Notes: generated from the letters alone by a model not told the origin. DNA of 7,170 nucleotides from Sphingobacteriales bacterium (GCA_947478655.1 CANJWU010000059.1:1-7170); one strand, 5' to 3'. Positions 1 through 6,966 are shown, counted from the stretch's first letter. Numbers and translations: made by a program.

Positions 1-227
1 CAAACGGCGATGGCACAAACGATGTGTTCAGTATCAAAGATAAATTTAAAGTGTACTGCGATCCAGAATTTAGCTTTACGATTTATAACCGTTGGGGTAA
101 AAAAGTATTCGAATCTAAAGATCCAGAATTTGAATGGGATGGTGATGGTGCTGGTGTAGGAACGTATTTCTACACCCTTACTTCGAGGGTGAGAACGCAA
201 ACGGGTAGTGTGAACTTAGTGAGATAA
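1..227 (+). CDS. C-terminal end of a secreted protein with a gliding-motility-associated (CHU_C) sorting domain, 5' partial
   Basis: The open frame runs in from the left edge (first full codon at 3) and stops with TAA at 225-227, so about 74 C-terminal residues are visible. It opens with NGDGTNDVF, the hallmark start of the gliding-motility-associated C-terminal domain, followed by a FTIYNRWGKKVFES strand pair, an EWDGDG turn, a GTYFYTLT strand and a final GSVNLVR strand. In Bacteroidota this domain sits at the end of large exported proteins and serves as a type B sorting signal for the type IX secretion system, which places them outside the outer membrane. The protein's main function lies in the missing N-terminal part and cannot be told. 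A GTG at 24 could be taken as a start, but the NGDGTND motif lies upstream of it in frame, so the gene begins outside the window. It converges on the tRNA-Leu gene. The domain call is strong. Confidence 0.9.
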   Translation, partial: NGDGTNDVFSIKDKFKVYCDPEFSFTIYNRWGKKVFESKDPEFEWDGDGAGVGTYFYTLTSRVRTQTGSVNLVR

Positions 228-237
228 TATTTAAAAT

Positions 238-270
238 AAAAAAAGCCTCTGAAAATTCAGAGGCTTTTTT
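238..270. terminator. Bidirectional intrinsic terminator between convergent genes
   Basis: GCCTCTGAA at 245-253 is perfectly complementary to TTCAGAGGC at 256-264. The two innermost A-T pairs probably open to give a workable loop. The stem is flanked by seven A on the left (238-244) and six T on the right (265-270), so a U-run follows the hairpin in either reading direction. On + it ends the secreted-protein transcript 17 bases after the stop codon. On - it lies 8 bases beyond the 3' end of tRNA-Leu and probably ends the tRNA and operon transcript. Confidence 0.88.
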
Positions 271-272
271 AG

Positions 273-352
273 TACCCAGCGCCGGAGTCGAACCGGCACG
301 GTTTCCCACAGGTGTTTGAGACCAGCGCGTCTACCAATTCCGCCAGCTGGGC
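273..352 (-). tRNA. tRNA-Leu, anticodon CAA
   Basis: On the - strand the 80 bases fold as a tRNA. The acceptor stem is GCCCAGC with GCTGGGT (first pair G-U), and the D arm has GCG/CGC pairs and the GAATTGGTAGA loop. The anticodon loop is CTCAAAC with CAA at 316-318, which reads UUG leucine codons. The variable region is about 11 bases with a small GG/CC stem. The T arm is GCCGG-TTCGACT-CCGGC, and the discriminator base is A at 273. CCA is not encoded (CT follows), so the tRNA nucleotidyltransferase must add it. The anticodon stem has one U-U mismatch (bases 324 and 310). The A discriminator and GGCGGAATTGGTAGACGC block are typical of bacterial tRNA-Leu. It lies 27 bases downstream of hscB on the same strand. 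Confidence 0.95.
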
Positions 353-379
353 ATTCTTGATTGAGATTTACAAACTAAA

Positions 380-904
380 TCAGGATGCAAACTTATTCAA
401 ACTATCTTTAATTCGCAACAAATATTTTTTGCGATAATAGGCGTCCTTAATTGCCAATAAAACAGCGGCTTGGTCTACATTGTTTTGTGCATCAAATTGC
501 TTGCAACTTGCTTGCAAATAGTCATTTAAGCTTTTTTCAAGTATGGCTATTTCATTTGTAACTTCGGAAATAGCTAGCACATCATTAGCAGATAGCTCCA
601 TAATCCTTTCGTTGATGTCCATCATTTCCATTAAAAAATCGGGAGGTAAAACGAATTTTTCGGCTTCTGTTATCTGACCAGTTAAAGTTAAAATATAAGC
701 AACCCTTTTATCAAAGTCGGTTAATAATCGATAAGCTTCATTGTTTAAAGTAGACAAATGCAGCACCTCTGCTTGTTTTTCTTCCGATTCGTTGATGAAA
801 AAATCTGGATGGTATTTTTTACTATTTAAATAATAGCGCTGCTTGATGTGAATTTCATCGGCTAAAAAAGAAACAGGAATTTCATACAATTCAAAATAAT
901 TCAT
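380..904 (-). CDS. hscB: Fe-S cluster assembly co-chaperone HscB (J-domain protein)
   Basis: The product of 174 residues is close to the length of E. coli HscB (171). Residues 1-75 form a J domain: the opening NYFELYEIP is the HscB-type helix I, and the HPD tripeptide that stimulates the Hsp70 ATPase is at 32-34. From about residue 85 comes the C-terminal three-helix bundle. Its first helix has PPDFLMEMMDINERI, resembling the FLMEQLELREE helix that docks the scaffold IscU in E. coli. By family knowledge HscB delivers IscU to the Hsp70 HscA in the cytoplasm for Fe-S cluster transfer. Neither hscA nor iscU is in this window. The ATG at 904 starts two bases after the rseP stop, so translation is probably coupled. 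No Shine-Dalgarno sequence is visible. A generic DnaJ-domain protein is the alternative, but the C-terminal bundle argues for HscB. Confidence 0.9.
   Translation of the reverse strand: MNYFELYEIPVSFLADEIHIKQRYYLNSKKYHPDFFINESEEKQAEVLHLSTLNNEAYRLLTDFDKRVAYILTLTGQITEAEKFVLPPDFLMEMMDINERIMELSANDVLAISEVTNEIAILEKSLNDYLQASCKQFDAQNNVDQAAVLLAIKDAYYRKKYLLRIKDSLNKFAS
388..422 (-). promoter_or_regulatory. Candidate Bacteroidota-type promoter for tRNA-Leu, inside the 3' end of hscB
   Basis: On the - strand TAAGTTTG (388-395) matches the Bacteroidota -7 consensus TAnnTTTG, and TTTG (419-422) lies 23 bases upstream, at the long end of the spacing accepted for the -33 element. Transcription would begin near 380-384, leaving a leader of about 30 bases before the tRNA. 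The motif overlaps the last codons of hscB, so the match may be chance. No comparable TAnnTTTG was found by eye just upstream of the other genes in the cluster. Confidence 0.35.
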
Positions 905-906
905 TT

Positions 907-2232
907 TTATTTAGCAAATAATTTCCAAAGATCATTTCCAAAAGCAAAAACCATTAAGCTAATTAATATTACAAAACCAACCATTTGCGCGCGCTCCATA
1001 AATTTATCACTCAGTGGTCTACCAATAATAGACTCGATAATTAAGAACACACAATGCCCTCCATCTAATGCAGGTATTGGTAAAATATTCATGAAAGCCA
1101 ATATCATAGAAAGTATGCCTGTTAATGTCCAGAATTTAATCCAATTAAAAGTGGCTCCATAAATTGCGGCAATACCAATAGGCCCCTGAACCGCTTTATT
1201 TGCAGCTACTTCGCCCCTTACTACTTTTCCTAAACCTTTTACGTTATCGGTTAAAGTTGACCATGCTTTACTTGCTCCAATAGGCAATGCTTCCATGAAA
1301 CCATATTCAATTGTTTTTAAGTCGAAGTTTTTCTTCGGGAAAAAACCGATAGTGCCTTCTTTGCTAACAGTCAATGTTAATGCAACTGGCTCGTTCCCTC
1401 TTAAAACTTTTAAATTAATTTCTTTTCCAGCATTATTGATAACAATAGGTTTTAATTGATCCATAAACTGTGCGGCAGAATCGTTTACTGATAAAATAAT
1501 ATCCCCTACTCGCATACCCGATTTTGCTGCGCTTCCATCTGCTACTAAACTATCCACTTCGCTGGTTACTCTGGGAAAATCATCTATAAAATTAGAACGC
1601 CCTTTATCAGAAAGTTTTTCAATAAAATTAGTGGGTATCGTAATTTCTTGTGGCTGACCGTTTCTTTCGAATGCAATAATTGCATTGCCCATTAATACTT
1701 CCGAGCTCCACATATCCGAAAATTTAACCAATGGTTTTTGGTTGATGCTGGTAATTTTATCGCCAGATTGTAATCCAATTTCGTTAGCTAATTCGTAAGC
1801 AACAATGCCATGTTTGGCTTGTTCATTTGGAATATAACTTTGTCCGTATTTAAATGTCAGCATCCAAAAAATTAGAATACCCAATAAAACATTTACGGTT
1901 ACACCGCCAATCATCACGATGAATCTTTGCCAAGCAGGTTTAGATCTAAACTCCCAGGGCTCTGCAGGTGCTTTCATCGCTTCTACATCCATCGATTCGT
2001 CTATCATGCCGGCAATTTTTACATAGCCGCCAAGTGGCAACCATCCAATACCATATTCTGTCTCTCCTATTTTTACACTAAAAAGTTTGAAACCCCAAGC
2101 GTCAAAAAACAAATAAAATTTTTCTACTTTAATTCCAAATGCACGGGCTGCTAAAAAATGTCCTAACTCGTGTAATACTACTAAAATGGAAAGGCCAGCG
2201 ATTAATTGCGCAGCCATAATAAGTCCGTTCAT
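907..2232 (-). CDS. rseP: RseP-family site-2 intramembrane zinc metalloprotease
   Basis: The 441-residue product has the full plan of RseP (E. coli 450). The zinc-binding HELGH is at residues 21-25 in the first membrane helix (about 4-27), and the PLGGYVKIAGM membrane-reentrant strand is at 66-76. The second helix is at about 102-127. Two PDZ domains follow (about 142-200 and 220-290; the second has GSAAKSGMRVGDIILSVND). The third helix region ends in NILPIPALDGGH (382-393) with the metal ligand D390 in LDG, and the last helix is at about 415-435. RseP cuts transmembrane segments of anti-sigma factors already trimmed by a site-1 protease, and clears signal peptides. The substrate here is unknown, and no sigma/anti-sigma pair is in the window. 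It starts 10 bases after dxr, and hscB follows after 2 bases. All catalytic residues are present. Confidence 0.95.
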   Translation of the reverse strand: MNGLIMAAQLIAGLSILVVLHELGHFLAARAFGIKVEKFYLFFDAWGFKLFSVKIGETEYGIGWLPLGGYVKIAGMIDESMDVEAMKAPAEPWEFRSKPAWQRFIVMIGGVTVNVLLGILIFWMLTFKYGQSYIPNEQAKHGIVAYELANEIGLQSGDKITSINQKPLVKFSDMWSSEVLMGNAIIAFERNGQPQEITIPTNFIEKLSDKGRSNFIDDFPRVTSEVDSLVADGSAAKSGMRVGDIILSVNDSAAQFMDQLKPIVINNAGKEINLKVLRGNEPVALTLTVSKEGTIGFFPKKNFDLKTIEYGFMEALPIGASKAWSTLTDNVKGLGKVVRGEVAANKAVQGPIGIAAIYGATFNWIKFWTLTGILSMILAFMNILPIPALDGGHCVFLIIESIIGRPLSDKFMERAQMVGFVILISLMVFAFGNDLWKLFAK

Positions 2233-2242
2233 AAAAAATATA

Positions 2243-3412
2243 TTATTTATTTAAAATCCAATTGCGTGTAAATATACGGCTTTCTGTATCGGTAGCTACA
2301 TAATCATCGTAATTTGGTGTGTCTATAAATGTAATTTTTTGCATACAATCTGCAATGGCATCCGACATTTCTAAAAAACCAATTTGATCATTTAAAAAAG
2401 CTTCTACTACCACTTCGTTTGCTGCATTTAATATACAGGGCATGTTCCCGCCTTGTTTCATCGCTTGAAAAGCCAATGACAAATTTTGGAAAGTATCGGT
2501 ATCGGCTTTTTCAAAACTCAAAGTTGGGTAATTTAAAAAATCAAAACGCGGAAAATCGGTGATGGTTCGTATCGGATAAGTTAATGCATATTGAATAGGC
2601 AATTTCATATCGGGTAAACCCATTTGCGCTTTCATCGATCCATCTTCGAATTGTACAATAGAATGAATAATGGATTGCGGATGCACAATTACATCAATTT
2701 GATTGGCATGTAAATTAAATAACCACTTGGCTTCGATTACCTCTAAGCCTTTATTCATAAGCGATGCAGAGTCGATGGTAATTTTTGCACCCATTGTCCA
2801 ATTAGGATGTTTAAGCGCTTGCGCTTTTGTTTTACTCGCTAAAGCCAAACGATCCATTCCTCTAAAAGGTCCGCCAGAAGCAGTCAGATAAATTTTTTCA
2901 ATTTTATTATGCCATTCGCCAGCTAAACATTGAAAAATAGCTGAATGCTCGGAGTCAACAGGTAATATAGAGACATCATATTCTTCCGCTAATTTGGTAA
3001 TTAAATCGCCAGCTACCACCAAGGTTTCTTTGTTAGCTAAGGCAATATTCTTTTTTGCTTTAATGGCTGCAATGGTTGGTTTTAAACCAGCATAGCCAAC
3101 TAATGCAGTTAATACCAATTGAATTTTCTCAAAAGTAACTACTTCTGATAAGGCTTGTTCGCCAGCAAAAACTTTAATATCGGTATGAGCTAATTTTTCT
3201 TTTAACCAAGCATATTTACTTTCATCTGTGATAACAACTGCGTTTACATCAAACTGTATGGCCTGACTTGCCAATAATTCGGCATTGGAATGAGCAGTTA
3301 ACACTTCTACTTTAAATAAATGCAGATTAGCAGCAATCACTTCTATAGTTTGCGTGCCAATAGATCCGGTAGATCCAAGTATAGCTATATGTTTTTTATC
3401 TTCTGAATTCAT
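2243..3412 (-). CDS. dxr: 1-deoxy-D-xylulose-5-phosphate reductoisomerase
   Basis: Dxr converts 1-deoxy-D-xylulose 5-phosphate to 2-C-methyl-D-erythritol 4-phosphate with NADPH. This is the first committed step of the MEP route to isoprenoids (quinones, undecaprenyl carriers, carotenoids), and it takes place in the cytoplasm. The 389 residues match the family length. The NADPH-binding GSTGSIG is at 13-19 and ANKET at 126-130. The metal ligands are D153 and E155 in VDSEHSA and E224 in NKGLEVIEA. The flexible substrate lid is around HPNWTMG (202-208), LTASGGPFRG is at 176-185, and HPQSIIHS at 244-251. The C-terminal helical domain with NAANEV (329-334) is complete. Its ATG shares one base with the TAA of the upstream GH3-family gene (TAATG), which suggests translational coupling. 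It is expected to be sensitive to fosmidomycin-type inhibitors from family knowledge only. Confidence 0.97.
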   Translation of the reverse strand: MNSEDKKHIAILGSTGSIGTQTIEVIAANLHLFKVEVLTAHSNAELLASQAIQFDVNAVVITDESKYAWLKEKLAHTDIKVFAGEQALSEVVTFEKIQLVLTALVGYAGLKPTIAAIKAKKNIALANKETLVVAGDLITKLAEEYDVSILPVDSEHSAIFQCLAGEWHNKIEKIYLTASGGPFRGMDRLALASKTKAQALKHPNWTMGAKITIDSASLMNKGLEVIEAKWLFNLHANQIDVIVHPQSIIHSIVQFEDGSMKAQMGLPDMKLPIQYALTYPIRTITDFPRFDFLNYPTLSFEKADTDTFQNLSLAFQAMKQGGNMPCILNAANEVVVEAFLNDQIGFLEMSDAIADCMQKITFIDTPNYDDYVATDTESRIFTRNWILNK

Positions 3413-4905
3413 TATCCAATTAATTGATCTGCAATTTTTCTATCGTTTGATAATCTAGGTACTTTATTTTGCCCACCTAATTTACCCTCCTTTTTCATAT
3501 AATTTATAAAAGCACCTGCTGGAAGAATTTTTATTTGTAAAGAGCGTAATACTTTTCCATCAATCAAGTCTTTGTAATATACATTTTTTGTTTGCAATAA
3601 TTCATCAACCCTTGCAGCAAAAGCGGTTAAATTAGAAATATTTTGATCGGTCTCGATAAACCATTCGTGGTATGGAAGTCCATTGTCTAATGGATTTACC
3701 TGAGGTGCAACGGTAAATTCGGCAATGGCTAAATTAATTTCTTTCGCTGCAGTCATTAATGCGTATTCTACTTCTTCGCCAATTACATGTTCGCCAAATG
3801 CAGAAATAAAATGTTTAATTCTACCTGTTACTTTGATGCGATAAGGACTTTTACTTACAAATTTTACAGTATCTCCAATACTATATGCCCACAATCCGGC
3901 ATTAGTTGTAAGTATTAAAGCATAATTTTTTTCTAGCTCGATATCGGCTAATGATAACCTTTTAGGTTGATCATCAAAATAATTTTCAACTGGTATAAAT
4001 TCGAAGAAAATACCTTCATTGATATTTAATAATAAGCCTGTTTCGTTTTGCGTATCTTGAAAAGCAATAAAGCCCTCAGATGCAGGATAGGTCTCTATTG
4101 TATCGATTTTTTTTCCGATACTTTGTTCTATTTTGGCACGATAGGGTTCAAAATTTACACCGCCATATACAAATAAAGAAAAGTTTTTAAAAATGTCTTT
4201 TATGGCTTGTCCATTAGATTGCTGTATTAATTTATCAAAATACATTTGCACCCAAGGTGGTATACCCGAAATGAGTGTCATATCTTGATGAAAGGTTTCA
4301 GCAACAATTGCATCTAATTTTGTTTCCCAATCTTCGATACAATTAGTTTCGAAACTGGGTAATCGATTTGCTTGTAAATAAGCTGGCACATGGTGAGCCA
4401 CAATGCCAGATAGCCTTCCAGTAGCAATACCTGATTTTTTATTAAGTAATGGACTGCCTTGTAAAAAAATTAATTTTCCATTGAGGAAATCCGCATTCCC
4501 AGTTTCGTTAATGTAACAAAGTAAGGCTGTTTTTGCAGCAGTAATATGATGTTGCATCGAATCTTTCGTAATAGGAATATATTTTACACCAGAGGTGGTT
4601 CCCGATGTTTTACAAAAATAAATAGGTTTTCCAGGCCAAAGCACATTGTGCTTACCTGCTATTAAATCCTTTAGAAATGGTTCCTGAAAATCTTCATAAT
4701 CTCTAACAGGAACAAGGCTTTTAAAGGTTTCGTAATTTTCAATTTGATTAAATTGATGTGCTAAACCAAAAGAAGTATGCTTTGCTTTTTTAATTAAATC
4801 TGCTAAGATTTGCGCTTGAATATCAATAGCACGCAATTGATCTTGTTGCAGTTTTCTAACAAGTATTCGAGCATATATTTTAGCAAGGAAAGATTTAATA
4901 GCCAT
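3412..4905 (-). CDS. GH3-family acyl-adenylating enzyme, substrate unknown
   Basis: The 497-residue product belongs to the GH3 branch of the adenylate-forming (ANL) superfamily, known from plants as acyl-acid amido synthetases that join hormones such as auxin or jasmonate to amino acids. Three nucleotide-binding motifs are visible: TSGTTSGVKYIP at 100-111, YPASEGF at 273-279 (plant form YxxSE) and YSIGD at 341-345 (plant form YRVGD). TGRIKHFISAFGEHV (360-374) leads into a smaller C-terminal domain that ends with GGQNKVPRL (477-485), like the KxPR segment of plant enzymes. A YHEWFIE strand at 412-418 fits that domain. The family inference is ATP-dependent activation of a carboxylate and transfer to an amine or similar acceptor. 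Bacterial members are often annotated 'GH3 auxin-responsive promoter family protein', a name taken from plants that says nothing about the role here. There is no signal peptide, so it is probably cytoplasmic. It lies 11 bases after the membrane-protein gene and overlaps dxr by one base. Confidence 0.9.
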   Translation of the reverse strand: MAIKSFLAKIYARILVRKLQQDQLRAIDIQAQILADLIKKAKHTSFGLAHQFNQIENYETFKSLVPVRDYEDFQEPFLKDLIAGKHNVLWPGKPIYFCKTSGTTSGVKYIPITKDSMQHHITAAKTALLCYINETGNADFLNGKLIFLQGSPLLNKKSGIATGRLSGIVAHHVPAYLQANRLPSFETNCIEDWETKLDAIVAETFHQDMTLISGIPPWVQMYFDKLIQQSNGQAIKDIFKNFSLFVYGGVNFEPYRAKIEQSIGKKIDTIETYPASEGFIAFQDTQNETGLLLNINEGIFFEFIPVENYFDDQPKRLSLADIELEKNYALILTTNAGLWAYSIGDTVKFVSKSPYRIKVTGRIKHFISAFGEHVIGEEVEYALMTAAKEINLAIAEFTVAPQVNPLDNGLPYHEWFIETDQNISNLTAFAARVDELLQTKNVYYKDLIDGKVLRSLQIKILPAGAFINYMKKEGKLGGQNKVPRLSNDRKIADQLIG

Positions 4906-4916
4906 TAATATATTGA

Positions 4917-5681
4917 TTAAATTAAAAAGCTAGGTTCTTCTAAAAGTTCTTTGGGAAATAAATAACGATAAGCCAAAGTGATGATCATAAATGACATAGG
5001 GATCGTAAATAAGACGCCAATTAGCAAAAAGGCTAAACCTATTATATTTAGTGCAATAATCGCCAAATACAATAAAATAATAAAGCCTAGTTTCCCTTTA
5101 GTTGATTGATAACTTATCATAAAAGCACTACCCACCTCTATTTCTTTGTCAATGATTAAATAATTAACAAAGCCTAATCGTATATAAATAATGAGCGTAG
5201 GAAAAATAATCAATAATAAAATAGCGAAAGTATAGGTTAATTGCAGCGTGGTATAATTAAATAAATGATTAGGTGCTTTTGATAAATCTTCGAAAAAAGC
5301 TGCAAAACTAGGATCAATTACGCCAAGCAATTCTAAAAAACCAAGGGTTAAAAACAGAATCGAAAAAATCAATAAAATCAAATAAAAACTAGACCTAATA
5401 ATCTTCAAAGCCTCATTTTTATTAGGTTTTATGGCATCAAACGAGAGCGTTTGATTGTCTATTATTGCAAATGCCAATTTAATTGTTGCGATGGTAATAG
5501 AGATATTGACTATTAATGAAAAAATATTAAACACCACCGAAGCAATAATTTGTTGACGCAATAATTCGCCTAAAAGTCCTATTAAAAAAGATAACAATAC
5601 AATACTCAAAAAAACACCTATTAAAACAATGGCGTTTTTTTTAGTTAAATCGAATGCGGTTAAAAATATTGATTTAATCAT
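4917..5681 (-). CDS. Hypothetical multi-pass membrane protein
   Basis: I do not recognise this 254-residue protein. It is very hydrophobic, with about six predicted membrane segments (near 17-39, 46-74, 97-119, 148-174, 198-222 and 223-241), mostly rich in I, L and F. A hydrophilic connector (about 76-96, NQTLSFDAIKPNKNEA) and an acidic loop (122-140) separate them. The segment GSAFMISYQSTKGKLGF (184-200) followed by paired helices and IPMSFMIITLAYRYLF near the end resembles the repeat seen in several families of uncharacterised bacterial inner-membrane proteins (DUF975- or YciC-like). That resemblance is by general pattern only. No catalytic motif or transporter signature is seen. Its start is one base after the glycosyltransferase stop and it ends 11 bases before the GH3-family gene, so it is co-transcribed with them and may act with one of these neighbours at the membrane. 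The MIKSIFLTAFDLTKKN start, with a short positively charged stretch before the first helix, looks natural. Confidence 0.75.
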   Translation of the reverse strand: MIKSIFLTAFDLTKKNAIVLIGVFLSIVLLSFLIGLLGELLRQQIIASVVFNIFSLIVNISITIATIKLAFAIIDNQTLSFDAIKPNKNEALKIIRSSFYLILLIFSILFLTLGFLELLGVIDPSFAAFFEDLSKAPNHLFNYTTLQLTYTFAILLLIIFPTLIIYIRLGFVNYLIIDKEIEVGSAFMISYQSTKGKLGFIILLYLAIIALNIIGLAFLLIGVLFTIPMSFMIITLAYRYLFPKELLEEPSFLI

Positions 5682-5682
5682 C

Positions 5683-6951
5683 TTATTTTTTTAGTATGGC
5701 TTTTGCATAATTCTCCCAGCTTAAATGTTTGGCTGTTTCTGCCACATTGTTTCTATCAATGGGTTCATCCAACATATGGATCATCTCTTTTGCCATCGAT
5801 TGAATGTCTCTGTCTTCGGCTAAATAACCATTGTAGCCATGCTGAATGGTTTCGGGGAAATGCCCAACCTTAGTAGCCAAAACAGGTAAATTGAAATTAT
5901 AACTAATGGATTCTACACCCGAAGGAGTAGCTGTTAAATAGTATAATAAAATAGCATCTGCTATTTGAAAATACTCATGTACTTTTTCGTTTGAAACAAA
6001 TTCGTTGACTACCGCTACCCTATTTTGTAATTGATATTCTTCAATGAGTTCGAGTGGTCGGTAATCTTGTTCGTTATCGGTTTGATTTAAGAAAATAGAT
6101 TTTGCAGAATTAAATAAGGCTTTTTTTATCCTTGTACTCCATTTAGACTGGTCTAAAGTTTGCCAAAAAGACTCTCCAACGATTAACAAAGAAACATCGT
6201 CTCTTTGTTTAGCCACTTCGTTAAATGCGGCTATTACTTGGTGCAAACCCTTGTATTTTCTAATAAAACCAAAAAACAACAATACTTTTGGGGCAAGTTT
6301 TAATTCGCTTTTTTTCGCGGCTATGTCAAAGTCTGCTTGCGGTTTAAACATATCATAGATGGGATGATATAATTTAATAACGGTGCAAGAATCATCTTTC
6401 GCACGCTGCCCAGTTTCATTGACCGTTAACTTCAAATCTGGAAAAGTTAATCTTAATTCTTCAACTGTTTTATATGCATGAGCGATATAAGTATCGGCTA
6501 CTTTTAATCCGTATTTTGTAAATATTTTATCAATAGAACTGGCTTCTTTTTGAATCACTAAATGCAAATCAAAAATAACTTCTATGTTTTTCTTTTTTAA
6601 TCCTCTGGCAATATACCCCATTGGCAATCCTTGGATAGCAATTGCCCATTGAAAAATAACTTTAGTAGGCTTTAATTTTGCAATAAAATCAATAGTTTCA
6701 GACCAAGTAAAAGGATTGTTATAATTTGTAATATAAGTGATGTTGATATTTGTTCCTGCCAATTGATCGGCCTTAGAACTTCTATCAATAAAATCACGCG
6801 GAATAATTGCAGGGTATTGTTGTGTCCAAGAAACAATATGCACATCGTGCCCTTGCGCATCGAGCGCTTTAGCTAATGAGGTATTGTAATTGGCAATGCC
6901 TCCTTTAAATTGTGGCCCAGGTCCAAATAATACAATTTTTTCGATTTCCAT
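5683..6951 (-). CDS. Glycosyltransferase, GT4-like (GT-B fold)
   Basis: The 422-residue product has a two-domain GT-B layout. The N-terminal domain opens with VLFGPGPQFKGGIANYNTSLAKAL (6-30), a strand followed by the glycine-rich loop and helix that usually contact the acceptor. A linker near 195-220 leads to the donor-binding domain, which starts with VLLFFGFIRKYKGLHQVI (223-240); R231 and K234 sit where donor-phosphate contacts are expected. LLIVGES is at 255-261, and a loop-helix-loop at 335-368 (YYLTATPSGVESISYNF, then PVLATKVGHFPE) binds the sugar nucleotide. The second glutamate of the usual EX7E motif is present (E347), but the residue eight before it is L339. This resembles GT4 relatives with a TxSGV sequence. 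The likely role is transfer of a sugar from a nucleotide donor to a lipid- or glycan-linked acceptor at the inner membrane face; donor and acceptor cannot be read. It follows the epimerase gene by 15 bases. Confidence 0.85.
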   Translation of the reverse strand: MEIEKIVLFGPGPQFKGGIANYNTSLAKALDAQGHDVHIVSWTQQYPAIIPRDFIDRSSKADQLAGTNINITYITNYNNPFTWSETIDFIAKLKPTKVIFQWAIAIQGLPMGYIARGLKKKNIEVIFDLHLVIQKEASSIDKIFTKYGLKVADTYIAHAYKTVEELRLTFPDLKLTVNETGQRAKDDSCTVIKLYHPIYDMFKPQADFDIAAKKSELKLAPKVLLFFGFIRKYKGLHQVIAAFNEVAKQRDDVSLLIVGESFWQTLDQSKWSTRIKKALFNSAKSIFLNQTDNEQDYRPLELIEEYQLQNRVAVVNEFVSNEKVHEYFQIADAILLYYLTATPSGVESISYNFNLPVLATKVGHFPETIQHGYNGYLAEDRDIQSMAKEMIHMLDEPIDRNNVAETAKHLSWENYAKAILKK

Positions 6952-6966
6952 TTAAAATAGTATTTA

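Noticed and set aside
60..131. Exact 12-base direct repeat GATCCAGAATTT at 60-71 and 120-131
   Set aside because: Both copies encode DPEF within the sorting domain and there is no third copy. This looks like chance or minor internal similarity, not a repeat element.
24..227. Small standalone gene starting at GTG 24
   Set aside because: The NGDGTND motif that opens the sorting domain is in frame upstream of 24, so this is the tail of a longer gene.
1927..2154. + strand open frame of 75 codons opposite rseP
   Set aside because: It lies wholly inside the well-supported rseP gene on the other strand. Its product has no recognisable domain, so it is a shadow.
2703..2891. + strand open frame of 62 codons opposite dxr
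   Set aside because: It is antisense to conserved dxr catalytic sequence and has no independent coding sign.
6672..6860. - strand open frame of 62 codons within the glycosyltransferase
   Set aside because: It is an alternative frame inside a confident gene, and its low-complexity hydrophobic product reflects AT-rich codons.
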